Below, piece after piece: positions 19,893 to 28,885 of a stretch of 64,000 nucleotides of DNA. Origin of the DNA: Streptomyces melanogenes. Its GTDB lineage: Bacteria; Actinomycetota; Actinomycetes; Streptomycetales; Streptomycetaceae. The number at the start of each line of letters is the position of its first letter. Position 1 is the first letter of the stretch. The notes beneath the pieces were generated by a model that saw only the letters and a program-made list of their open reading frames with translations, did no database searches and was not told where the DNA came from. The position numbers were made by a program, and so were the translations under genes. The DNA lies in assembly GCF_014649795.1 (NCBI RefSeq), contig NZ_BMTS01000019.1:62001-126000 (forward strand), given 5' to 3'.

Positions 19893-20500
19893 GCTCGGCG
19901 GTTCAACGGCTGGCAGTGTTCGTCAATCACTCCGATGAAGCGGGCGACACTCTGGATTGGGCAGCTCTCGCGCATGCGTACGGACATGAGTTCCCGGTTG
20001 ACTATCAGGAGTTCGTCGCCGCTCTTGGGGAAGGGTCGTTCAATGAGGATGGACTCATGGTCGCGATTCCCCGGGCTCTCCAGGACGAACACTGGCGTGT
20101 GCACCGTCTTCCCGAAGACGCCGTCACCGCACCCGATATGCAATCCTGGGCACAGTCGGAACATGCTGGCCGACATTCCCTGCGGGACATGCTGGTATGG
20201 GGTGGAACAAGCGCGGCCGACGTGCTCTGCTGGCTCACAGAAGAGTCATCCCCTGACCAGTGGCCAGTCGCGGTGTGGTCGAGGGCGAGCGCTGCCTGGG
20301 AGGTATACGAATGCGGAATGGTGGAATTCCTGACCAAGGTTTTCGCTGCCGAATTCGAAAAATGCCCCGTAAGTGATGCGGCCGTATGGGGTACTCGTCC
20401 TAAGTTCCTGCATGTCCGGGAGGAAGATCGACTGCGCGAAGCAGGACTGAACCCATGGACCGGAGAGCCAGACCCGTTCGCGGGCATGCAGTACGAGTAA
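19889..20500 (+). CDS. SUKH/SMI1-KNR4-type immunity protein
   Basis: This 203-residue cytoplasmic protein starts at an ATG overlapping the toxin stop by 4 bp (ATGA, 19889-19892). The sequence HEFPVDYQEFVAALGEGSFN is the classic SUKH entry motif (L/F-P-x-D-Y-x-x-F with a Gly-x-Gly after it). Such proteins are the commonest immunity partners of secreted nuclease toxins, so it probably neutralises the nuclease tip of the preceding gene. Base composition is lower in GC than the Rhs shell, matching that of the toxin tip. This supports joint horizontal acquisition of tip and immunity gene. Confidence 0.88.
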   Translation: MSSAVQRLAVFVNHSDEAGDTLDWAALAHAYGHEFPVDYQEFVAALGEGSFNEDGLMVAIPRALQDEHWRVHRLPEDAVTAPDMQSWAQSEHAGRHSLRDMLVWGGTSAADVLCWLTEESSPDQWPVAVWSRASAAWEVYECGMVEFLTKVFAAEFEKCPVSDAAVWGTRPKFLHVREEDRLREAGLNPWTGEPDPFAGMQYE

Positions 20501-20562
20501 GCAGGCTCTACTGTCCAAGCGATTGAAGCAGCGTGTGTCGAACGTTGTGCTGCTCGTGATCA

Positions 20563-21017
20563 TTTACCTAGAGGTCTGTCCACGAGCAGTACTCGGCCCC
20601 CTGCGAGCTAGTGGTACCCACACATCACCTGTGGGGCTGCGGAGCTCGAGGTCGTTGAGAACTGCCGCGCCTAGGGGTACCTCACGGGCGAGGGCGGCGA
20701 CGGGTGGGTGCGGTGCAGCCATGGCCTACAGGTCGGCGATCCGGTTGTCCAGGACGTACCAGGAGGCGCCAGTCAGGACAACAAGGATGCGGGGGAAGAC
20801 CGGGTACCGACGCAGCCACACGCTGCCGGTTCCCGTGGGCCGCCGTGTGTGCTGGCGGCCCACGGCAGTCGCGCGTACTCGATGAGTTTTGATGCGAGCC
20901 GTTCGCCGCTCATGGTGGTGCGATGGACTTCGACGAACGCCCGTAGTTTCGTGCGCTGTTCTGCCTCGATGAGCGTGTAGTACATGACGGCGTCCGCGAT
21001 GATTTTCCCCCGTCGCC
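20563..21017 (-). pseudogene. Replication-relaxation family gene remnant
   Basis: Read on the minus strand, fragments such as YYTLIEAEQRTKLRAFVEV, YPVFPRILVVLTGASWYVLD and VAALAREVPLGAAVLNDLEL follow in family order. They match what I recall of streptomycete replication-relaxation proteins found on integrative elements and plasmids. The reading frame changes between the first two fragments (near 20870), and a TAG stop sits in the middle (about 20727, just after DNRIADL). The N-terminus is missing, replaced by the duplicated lipoprotein sequence at 21018. The gene is clearly dead and marks a past mobile element. Confidence 0.75.
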
Positions 21018-21535
21018 GGTGATGAGCCGCGTCGTGGGCAGCGACACCTTTCGCTTCGAGGCCGTGTTGACCAGCGTCCAGTTCGTCGTGTCGACACAGT
21101 CGACGACCGTCGCTGTGGGGACTCTGCCGTGGGTCACGGTGATGACCCTCGGGCGGATCGCCGGCCTGCCGGTGGTCACTTGGCCCGGCCTTGCGTATGG
21201 CCACCAGGTCGCTCTCGATGTCGGCCAGCGCCTTGAAGGTGGTGTTCTTCTGAAGGTTGGTTCCCGTGGAGGAGGCCTTGCTGTAGGCCTTGGTCTGCGC
21301 GTCCCAGGAACTGGTGTACGCCGCGATGATGGCCGCGTCTGCGGCATCAGTGGTGGAACTGGGAGAGCCCGAGACAGTGGGTGTGGGTGGGGCTGGGCTT
21401 GGACGATGCGGGGGAGTCGCTGGCGCTGCTTCCGGCCAGTGCCAGCAGACTCCCGGCAAGGAGCACTGCCGCAGCTTGTCTTCGGGTACGAGCAGCGACG
21501 GCGTGTGCGGATAACGGGTGTTGTGGAGCTGTCAT
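21018..21535 (-). pseudogene. Frameshifted duplicate of the Tad-operon lipoprotein
   Basis: The segment is a diverged copy of 8109-8624, including the start (here ATG 21535) and its ribosome site, and similarity continues about 130 bp further upstream. Two single-base insertions, near 21183 and 21377, break the frame. The lipobox cysteine is lost (LALAGS instead of LALAGC). The match stops abruptly at 21018, where the replication-relaxation remnant begins, so the last 26 or so codons of the lipoprotein are gone. It cannot make a working lipoprotein. Confidence 0.88.
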
Positions 21536-21952
21536 GTGGTCTCCCCGTAGAACGCGGTGCGGTTGGCAGTCGTCCGTGGATTTCGGCATGCGGGGCTCAG
21601 AGCTGCGGCCCGGTGGCGGGCTTGCGCCACTGCCAGGCAACACAGATACGCACCCCTTTCCCGACTAACATTTGAGGCTATTCGCTCAACTCGGTATTTT
21701 TCTGGGCGTTCTGGGGATCGGTGTTGATCTGCGGGGTCCCACTGCCGTCCCGGGGGTGGCAGGGAGGGTGCGTTGTTCTGGGAGAGCGGTGGTGGAGGTG
21801 CCTGCGCTGCTGGGCCGTGTGAAGGAGTGCGCTCGCCTGCGCTGGGGCGCGAGTGCAGCCTGCGCGGTGTCGATGAGCAAGTGATTATCTCCTGTTGATT
21901 GCCCTGTGTTGAGGTGGGCGGGTCAAGTAGTGGCCAATCCAGGGGATGACGG
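21536..21952 (+). other. Intergenic region before the multidomain nuclease-chitinase gene
   Basis: The first 130 or so bases are the duplicated upstream region of the lipoprotein copy. The rest has no supported gene. AGGGGA at 21941-21946 is a good ribosome site for the ATG at 21953. No promoter could be assigned. Confidence 0.5.
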
Positions 21953-24900
21953 ATGACAACAAGAAGGGGCCGAAGGCGGCCAAGAGTGCGGCTGATATCC
22001 GCCGCACTCGTTGCCGCACTGATGGCCGGACTGCTCGGGGTGATGGGTGCGAGCGCTCCTGCCGCGCAGGCAGCGGTGTCCGGTCTGCGCGCCACGACGT
22101 TCAACATGCAGAACGCGTCCAAGTACTGGCCGAGGATTCATCAGCTCCTGAGGGAGCCCAACCCTCCGCAGGTCGTGGCGCTCCAGGAGGTGGGACAAAA
22201 CGCTCCGGACGGCTATGCCTGCGACGACCCTCACAGCTTCATCAGTAAGGGGCCGAAGGAGACCATAGATTACCGGGTGTTCAAATGCACAGCCGTCGAC
22301 GGTTACTTGTTCTACTTCCTTGAAACGCGCGTTGCCGACGACCACACACGGAATATTGCTTTTCTTGTCGATCGGGATATCGCTCTCAATGATGCGAACA
22401 TCCACGTGATCGGCCGGGTGGGCGAAATCGGCAACACGGTCAAGAACCCGAAGCCGATGCTGGGAATCCGCGTGGCCGGCACCTGGCTGTACAGCGCGCA
22501 CGGCGAGAACGGGGGCCGCGACACGGCCGCGTTGGTCGAAGCCGCTCACGATGACGCCGGCACTGACGACTGGGCCGTGATGGGGGACTTCAATCGGGAG
22601 TCGAACCAGTGGAGGCAGGACGAACTGCAGCCGCTGAGGGCTCGTGTGATCGCCACGGTTCTGCCCACCCGCGAAAACAAGGTGCTCGACTACATGATCG
22701 CGGACGAGGGCAGCAGCCTGGGTGTCAATCCGAAGCGCATCGAGGACCTCAAGTCTGACCACTGGGCGGTGCGGTTCGGCACCGAGTGCGCTCCTGTTGC
22801 CAGGTCGAGTGCGGCGCCGAAGGCCCGCGTTGCGGGTGATGCGTGTACGGGCAGGCCGTCCGCCATCGTCTCGATGGGCGATAGCTACCTCTCCGGTGAA
22901 GGCGGCCGATGGGCGGGCAACGCGCTCACCAAGGAGGAAGGTGACGTGTGGGGCACCGACCGGAAGTCGAGGTGCCAGGGCGGGGAGGACTGTGTGTACG
23001 GCGGGACGTCCTATGCCGGGGGGAACCGCTGCGACCGGTCGGATGTGGCTCCCATCAAGGGAGTTGAGTTCGAGGGGATTCCCGCAGAGCGCCGGTTCAA
23101 CCTCGCCTGCTCGGGGGCGACGACCGAGAACATCACTTCCACGGCATTCAAGGACAAGAAGCCGCAGGTTCAGCGGCTTGCAGAGCTGGCCCGGGAGTAC
23201 GACATCCGGATGGTCGTGCTGTCGATCGGCGGAAACGACCTGAACTTCAGCGAAATCGTCCAGGCGTGTGCGAAATCCTATCTGGAGGATTCGGTCGGAA
23301 ACCTCGATCCTGCCGTGCGGTGGCAGTGCTCCAGCACCCGGGAGAAGGGGTTTGCCGATGCGCTCGACGGGGTCCGGGCCAAGGTGACCAAGAACCTGAT
23401 GGATATCCGCAGCGCGATGAGGGCAGCGGGCCAGTCGGATTACCGGCTGGTGCTCCAGTCGTATCCCAACGTGCTCCCGAAGAGCTCCGACTACCGCTAC
23501 GGCGAAGGTGTGCTGAGCTTCCCCCGGTACACCAGCGGCGGATGCCCGTTCCGTGACACCGACTCCGACTGGGCCCGCGACTCCGTCGTCCCCCGCATCA
23601 GCAGCATGCTGCGGGCCGCCGCCGGGACAGCCGGGGCGAAGTTCCTGGACGTGCAGAACGCGTTTGCCGGGCACGAGCTGTGCGCCAAGTCGGCGGAGCA
23701 GGCCACCAGCGCGAACAACAAGAGCAGTCCCTTGCCGGCGGAGAAGGCCGAATGGGTGCGCTGGGTCCCCTACCTCAGCAACTGGACCAGGGAGCGGTTC
23801 GAAGGGAAGGCGCAGGGGGATCAGCAGGAGGCGATCCACCCCAACGCGTTTGGACAGCTCGCGCTGGCATCGTGCCTGAGCGGGCTGGGGCAGGCGCTGG
23901 CGCAGAACGACGTCGCCGCCTACGAATGCGGCGCATCGGACGGTGGCACGAAAACCAGTCCCTTGAGGGGTGAGCGTGAGGGGGTCGTCCGGCTGCGCAA
24001 CGACCGCACCGGGGAGGTCCTGGACGCTGCCAAGGCACGCGACGATTCCTACCTCGTCACGTCCCCGGACAAAGCTTCGGGCAGCCAGCGGTGGCTGCTG
24101 CGCAACGCGGGCACGGGTCGCATCTCGCTGCAGGCACAGCACAACGGCCGCTACCTCGACACCTACAACAGCTGGACCTATCTGGGCGGCAAGGAGAAAA
24201 CCTGGTTCCTGACACGTCGTGACGACGGCCGTGTCGCCCTGTCGCAGGACCAGGGCCGGGCAGCAAGCACCTGCCTGGCGCAGGATCCCGGCAAGGAGTC
24301 GGGGGGAAAGAAGTGGGTCAGCCACGACCCCTGTCCGCACGTCATGGACGACCAGTACTGGTACATCGACTACCCGGCCGATGTGGTCATCACCCCGCGT
24401 GACCCGGCCGGCGGGACGGAACCGCGTGACGGGGGACGCATGGAGCTGAGGTCGGCCACCGGCACGGTGATGGACCTGAAGGGCAGCAGCACCGCGAGCG
24501 GTACCAGCGTGCAGGCGTACGAGCCCAATGACTCAGAGGCACAGCGCTGGGTGATGCGGTCGCTGGGCGGAGAAAACTGGCGGATCACCGCGGCCGCGAA
24601 GCCGGACATGGCGGTCGACCACGATCCCGGACCCCACCGCACGCATCTGGTCGAGACCCAGGAAGGCAACGCCAACCAGGTGTGGCAAGCGAAGGGAGCA
24701 GGCGAAGGCTGGTACACCTTGGTGAGTGGGGCCGACGGGCGCTGCCTGAGTGCTGGAGAGGCCGAGCAGCCCCTGGAGTTGGCGGACTGCGAGGCGGACA
24801 GCCCAAAGCAGCGGTGGAAGTTCCGCGAGGCAGGGACCGCCCTGCCCGTCAGCACGATCAAGGGGCTTGAGGGCAAGTGCGTCGAGCCGCGCGAGGGTAG

Positions 24901-27900
24901 CCGCGAGGACCGCACGCCCATCCGTCTGGCCACCTGCGCCGGGTCGGACGGCCAGGGCTGGACCGCGGCTAGCGACGGCACGCTCCAGACACTGGCGAAG
25001 TGCCTGGACGTCGACGGCGGGCGCGCCGACAACGGCACCCCGGTCCAGCTGTATGCGTGCAACGGCAGTGCTGCCCAGCGGTGGGTGTACAGCGCCCGGC
25101 AGGAGCTGCGCAACCCGAGCTCCGGCAAGTGCCTGGACGTCCCCCGGTCGGACACCGCCCGGGCGCTGCAGCTGTATGACTGCAACGGCAGCGAGGCACA
25201 GAAGTGGCAGATGTCCGCCCCGCCGATCGGCCAGCCCGACGGCGGCGACGCGGGCGATCCCTTCGACGGCTCCGTGGACGACCGCGGCACCAAACCCGCC
25301 TCCACGGGCGACTGCCGCCCCGAGGGCATGGCCCAGACCCAAGGCGTGGCGGCGCGATACTGCGACGCGTACGACGGCTCGGGGCGCGAGTGGGTCGGCA
25401 ACAACCGCACGCGGCGGCTGGTGGGTTACTTCACCGGGTGGCGTGCGGGCGTGAACGGCGATCCGAAGTACCTGGTGTCGAACATCCCGTGGTCGAAGGT
25501 GACGCACATCAACTACGCGTTCGCCAAGGTCGACGGGAACCGGATCAGTATCGGTGACGAGAGCGACCCGCAGAACCCGGCAACCGGGATGACCTGGGCG
25601 GGCGAGAAGAACGCCATGGACAGCTCGCTGCCGTACAAGGGGCACTTCAACCTGCTCAACAGCTACAAGAAGAAGCATCCCGCGGTGAAGACGCTGATCT
25701 CGGTGGGAGGCTGGGCCGACACCCGGGACTTCTACGCGATGACCACGAACGCCGACGGCAGCGTGAACCAGGCGGGCATCGACACGTTCGCCGACTCGGT
25801 GACGGGCTTCTTGGACCGGTACGGATTCAACGGGGTGGACATCGACTACGAGTACCCGACCGCCTTGCCCAACACGGGCAACCCGAAGGACTGGGACGTC
25901 TCCAACCCGCGTCGCAAGGGCCTGCAGCAGGGCTACAACGCGCTGATGAAGACACTCCGGGAGAAGCTGGACCGGGCGGGCTCGGACAAGGGCCGCTACT
26001 ATCTGCTGACCTCCGCGGGCTCCTCCTCCGGCTACCTGGTCCGCGGCCTGGACGCCGGCCAGGCGCTGCAGTACCAGGACTTCGTCAACGTCATGAGCTA
26101 CGACCTGCACGGCTCGTGGAACAAGTTCGTCGGCCCGCAGGCCCCGCTGTACGACGACGGGAAGGACAACGAGCTGGCCGACGCCGGGATCTACAACGAC
26201 CAGGCGGCGGATACGAAGGACTTCCAGAAGCACGGCTACTTCAACACCGACTGGTCCTACCACTACTACCGCGGGGCGCTGCCGCCCGGCCGCATCAACC
26301 TCGGCATCCCCTACTACTCACGGGGCTGGCGGGACGTCCAGGGCGGCTCGGACGGGCTGTGGGGGACAGCTGCGATGCCGGAACAGTCCCAGTGCCCCCT
26401 GGGCACCGGAGGCAGGGGCCCGGCGAACGCCCAGGCATGCGGGCTCGGCGCCGTCGGCATCGACAACGTGTGGCACGACAGCGAGAACGGACGCGAGGTC
26501 GGAGCCGGGTCGAACCCGCTGTGGCACACCAAGAACCTCCAGGCCGGCATCACGCCCGGCTACCTCACGTCCTACGGCGTCGACACCGACCGGGCCGAGG
26601 GCCAGCTGAGCGGCACGTACGCCGAGAAGTACTCTGACGCGCTCCAGGCCCCCTGGCTGTGGAACGCAACCAAGCGGGTGTTCTTGTCCACCGAGAACGA
26701 GAAGTCCATCGACGCCAAGAGCAGATACATCGCCGACAAGGGCATCGGCGGAGCGATGATCTGGGAACTCGCCGGCGACTACACCCAGCGTGCGGGCGGG
26801 GAGTGGGGGATGGGCTATGACCTCACCACCCGCCTGGACGACGCCCTCAAGGGCGCCGGAGCGTACGGGAACACGAAGGCGGGGGGCCGTCAGCAGCCCA
26901 GGGAGGTGATCGACGTGACGGCGGAACTGGTCGAGTTCCCCGCCGGAAAGGACGACTTCTATCCGATCCAGCCGAAGCTGCGGATCACCAACAACACCGG
27001 CGTCACCCTCGCCCAGGGCACCCAGATCTCCCTCGACCTGCCCACCTCCACACCGCCCGTCGTCAAGGACAACGACTACAAGGAGATCAAGGGCCTCACC
27101 CCCGGCCACACCGGCCCCAACGTGGGCGGCCTGAAGGGCGACTTCCACCGCCTGACCCTCACCCTCGGCTACTGCGAGGACCTGGCACCGGGCAAATCCC
27201 GCGACATCGACCTCAAGTACTACCTGCCCATCACCGGGCCGGCCAACGTCACCTTCACCATCGGCGGCAAGGAATACGGCTCCACCGGCGACCGGCGCCG
27301 CGACGTCACGACGGCCACCCCACCCGCGCCCAGCACGGGAGCCGAATGCCAGGCTGGCGCCTGGAAACAAGGGCAGGTCTACCGGCCGGATGGCGGACGG
27401 CTGTGGCGGATGTACGACAAGGGGGAGAAGGGCTGGATGTTCGAGTACGGCGACAGCCCGTCCGGAAACCCCATGATGATCGACAACAACCCCGATGAGT
27501 CCCGCGCGCACCTCGTGGAACGCATGGAAGAAAACCCCAACCAGTACTGGAAGATCCAGCCCGCCGGCGACGGCGCCTACACCGTCAGCAGCGGGACACG
27601 CTGCATGACCGCGACCGCCTCGCGCAAGGACACCGCCTCACTGGGCTGTGACGGGCGAGCCGAGCAGAAGTGGAAACTGATCCCCATCGCCGACAACGGC
27701 AGCGAAGGAGCACCCGGCGCCCCCAAACACAACGGCCTCTTCAAGCTGCGCTCCCTGACCGGCGGCAACGATCTCGAGGTCGCGGGCGGCGCGACCGACC
27801 GGGGCACACACATCCTCACGGGCGACACGAAGGCCTCGACAGCCGCGTTCGTCAGGCACCAGGGCTACTACTGGTACGCCCAGTGGTACACCACCGCCGA

Positions 27901-27961
27901 ACCCGGCACGGCCGAGGCGAACGGCGGCAAGCCGTGGAAGCGGCTCAGCCCCGCCCCGTAA
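21953..27961 (+). CDS. Secreted fusion: CdtB-like nuclease, SGNH esterase, ricin lectins, GH18 chitinase
   Basis: This is a 2002-residue exported protein with a signal peptide (1-40). Residues 41-280 form an endonuclease/exonuclease/phosphatase domain resembling CdtB, with all core motifs present (Asn51, Glu79, His183, GDFN with Asp212/Asn214, Asp269-His270). Residues about 300-665 form an SGNH/GDSL hydrolase (Ser311 in GDSYLSGEGG, Asn428 in GGND, His629 in IHPN). Ricin-type beta-trefoil repeats follow (about 676-1088, with QRW motifs), then a GH18 chitinase (about 1153-1640, catalytic Glu1300 in VDIDYEYP). A beta-sandwich region (about 1647-1790) and a further ricin-like tail (to 2002) end it. 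It probably binds and degrades glycans and nucleic acid of another organism. The first Asp of the GH18 DxxDxDxE motif is Asn1293. Confidence 0.9.
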   Translation: MTTRRGRRRPRVRLISAALVAALMAGLLGVMGASAPAAQAAVSGLRATTFNMQNASKYWPRIHQLLREPNPPQVVALQEVGQNAPDGYACDDPHSFISKGPKETIDYRVFKCTAVDGYLFYFLETRVADDHTRNIAFLVDRDIALNDANIHVIGRVGEIGNTVKNPKPMLGIRVAGTWLYSAHGENGGRDTAALVEAAHDDAGTDDWAVMGDFNRESNQWRQDELQPLRARVIATVLPTRENKVLDYMIADEGSSLGVNPKRIEDLKSDHWAVRFGTECAPVARSSAAPKARVAGDACTGRPSAIVSMGDSYLSGEGGRWAGNALTKEEGDVWGTDRKSRCQGGEDCVYGGTSYAGGNRCDRSDVAPIKGVEFEGIPAERRFNLACSGATTENITSTAFKDKKPQVQRLAELAREYDIRMVVLSIGGNDLNFSEIVQACAKSYLEDSVGNLDPAVRWQCSSTREKGFADALDGVRAKVTKNLMDIRSAMRAAGQSDYRLVLQSYPNVLPKSSDYRYGEGVLSFPRYTSGGCPFRDTDSDWARDSVVPRISSMLRAAAGTAGAKFLDVQNAFAGHELCAKSAEQATSANNKSSPLPAEKAEWVRWVPYLSNWTRERFEGKAQGDQQEAIHPNAFGQLALASCLSGLGQALAQNDVAAYECGASDGGTKTSPLRGEREGVVRLRNDRTGEVLDAAKARDDSYLVTSPDKASGSQRWLLRNAGTGRISLQAQHNGRYLDTYNSWTYLGGKEKTWFLTRRDDGRVALSQDQGRAASTCLAQDPGKESGGKKWVSHDPCPHVMDDQYWYIDYPADVVITPRDPAGGTEPRDGGRMELRSATGTVMDLKGSSTASGTSVQAYEPNDSEAQRWVMRSLGGENWRITAAAKPDMAVDHDPGPHRTHLVETQEGNANQVWQAKGAGEGWYTLVSGADGRCLSAGEAEQPLELADCEADSPKQRWKFREAGTALPVSTIKGLEGKCVEPREGSREDRTPIRLATCAGSDGQGWTAASDGTLQTLAKCLDVDGGRADNGTPVQLYACNGSAAQRWVYSARQELRNPSSGKCLDVPRSDTARALQLYDCNGSEAQKWQMSAPPIGQPDGGDAGDPFDGSVDDRGTKPASTGDCRPEGMAQTQGVAARYCDAYDGSGREWVGNNRTRRLVGYFTGWRAGVNGDPKYLVSNIPWSKVTHINYAFAKVDGNRISIGDESDPQNPATGMTWAGEKNAMDSSLPYKGHFNLLNSYKKKHPAVKTLISVGGWADTRDFYAMTTNADGSVNQAGIDTFADSVTGFLDRYGFNGVDIDYEYPTALPNTGNPKDWDVSNPRRKGLQQGYNALMKTLREKLDRAGSDKGRYYLLTSAGSSSGYLVRGLDAGQALQYQDFVNVMSYDLHGSWNKFVGPQAPLYDDGKDNELADAGIYNDQAADTKDFQKHGYFNTDWSYHYYRGALPPGRINLGIPYYSRGWRDVQGGSDGLWGTAAMPEQSQCPLGTGGRGPANAQACGLGAVGIDNVWHDSENGREVGAGSNPLWHTKNLQAGITPGYLTSYGVDTDRAEGQLSGTYAEKYSDALQAPWLWNATKRVFLSTENEKSIDAKSRYIADKGIGGAMIWELAGDYTQRAGGEWGMGYDLTTRLDDALKGAGAYGNTKAGGRQQPREVIDVTAELVEFPAGKDDFYPIQPKLRITNNTGVTLAQGTQISLDLPTSTPPVVKDNDYKEIKGLTPGHTGPNVGGLKGDFHRLTLTLGYCEDLAPGKSRDIDLKYYLPITGPANVTFTIGGKEYGSTGDRRRDVTTATPPAPSTGAECQAGAWKQGQVYRPDGGRLWRMYDKGEKGWMFEYGDSPSGNPMMIDNNPDESRAHLVERMEENPNQYWKIQPAGDGAYTVSSGTRCMTATASRKDTASLGCDGRAEQKWKLIPIADNGSEGAPGAPKHNGLFKLRSLTGGNDLEVAGGATDRGTHILTGDTKASTAAFVRHQGYYWYAQWYTTAEPGTAEANGGKPWKRLSPAP

Positions 27962-27989
27962 CCCTCCTGAAAGCAAACTCGATCACACC

Positions 27990-28025
27990 GGGCCCCGGCA
28001 GAGCAATGCGCCTCTGCCGGGGCCC
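27990..28025 (+). terminator. Strong hairpin after the nuclease-chitinase gene
   Basis: A perfect 14-bp inverted repeat (GGGCCCCGGCAGAG at 27990-28003 and its complement at 28012-28025) with an 8-base loop lies 28 bases after the stop. It sits between convergent genes and has no U-tract, as is common for streptomycete terminators. Confidence 0.8.
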
Positions 28026-28174
28026 AGCACGTACTCGCCCGAATCATCCGTCGTGTGCGTCCCGGGGCGTCGGCCCAGATGCCTGAGAAACCCGCCACGG
28101 CACCTTGTGGTGCCGGGGCTCCGTGGAGCCCTGGCACCACGTCCAAAGGACTGAGCCTCGGAACCGGGTTGAGG

Positions 28175-28741
28175 TCACAGCATTCGGTCGACCAGCGCGT
28201 CGACGTAGTCCGGGGTGAGCGGGACGATGCCGAACAAGACGCGGATGTACATCGGGGCCAGGATGTGGTCCAGCACGTCGAGCGCGTCGGGTGCGTGCTC
28301 GCCGCGTTCGCGGGCGCGATCGAGCATGGACTGCAGTTGCCGGGTGCGTTCGGCGCGGAGGTCGTCACGCGCCTGCTGGCCCTGCTCACCGTTGCTGGAC
28401 AGGGCGACGGCCAGGCGCACCAACAACAGGCCGTCGGGTCCGGTGATCTCGCGGGCCACGTTGGCCGCGTACATGCGCAGGTCGCCGGCCAGGCTCCCGG
28501 TGTCGGGCATCGGTGACTGCGCGTTGAGACGGGTGAGCGCCACGTCGGTGAGCAGGGTTTCCAGGCCGCCCCACCGGCGGTAGATGCTGCTGTCGGCCAC
28601 TCCCGCGCGGGCCGCGACCTCGCCGACGGTGAAGTTGCCGTAGCCGCGCTCATTGATCAGGTCGGTGACGGCCTGGTGCACCTGCGCGCCGACGCGGGCG
28701 CTGCGCCCGCCGGGCCGCCGGGCTCGCTGTTGCTCGTTCAT
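28175..28741 (-). CDS. TetR-family repressor beside MFS efflux gene
   Basis: The 188-residue protein has an N-terminal TetR helix-turn-helix (about residues 20-66; NFTVGEVAARAGVADSSIYR is the recognition region) and an all-helical ligand domain. It is divergent from the MFS transporter gene at 28886, with 144 bp between the starts. This is the usual layout for a TetR protein that represses both itself and a drug exporter until a substrate binds. The ligand is unknown. Confidence 0.9.
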   Translation of the reverse strand: MNEQQRARRPGGRSARVGAQVHQAVTDLINERGYGNFTVGEVAARAGVADSSIYRRWGGLETLLTDVALTRLNAQSPMPDTGSLAGDLRMYAANVAREITGPDGLLLVRLAVALSSNGEQGQQARDDLRAERTRQLQSMLDRARERGEHAPDALDVLDHILAPMYIRVLFGIVPLTPDYVDALVDRML

Positions 28742-28885
28742 ACCTACACCTTAATGCAGTCGACGCTTGCGTTTGTGTGGCAACCCGCCTTACAGTCACC
28801 TAACGCAGCCATTGACTGCTTTAGAGCGCCCGGGGGCTGACCATGTCGGCTGCGGAGAGGCGCAACCAACGCTGAGAGGATCCCC
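28742..28885 (-). promoter_or_regulatory. Divergent tetR-MFS promoter and operator region
   Basis: The 144 bases between the two starts must hold both promoters and probably the TetR operator. Near-symmetric GCAGTC/GACTGC elements occur at about 28755 and 28814 (AATGCAGTCGACG and ATTGACTGCTTTA), one on each side. No perfect palindrome is seen. GAGAGGA at 28874-28880 is the ribosome site of the MFS gene. Confidence 0.45.

Noticed and set aside
20523..20885. Plus-strand open frames over the replication-relaxation remnant
   Set aside because: The minus-strand fragments match a known family in order; the plus-strand product is Arg/Thr-rich and lacks features.
21923..26263. Long minus-strand frames opposite the nuclease-chitinase gene
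   Set aside because: Arg/Val/Gly-rich shadow translations with no domain; all catalytic motifs lie on the plus strand.
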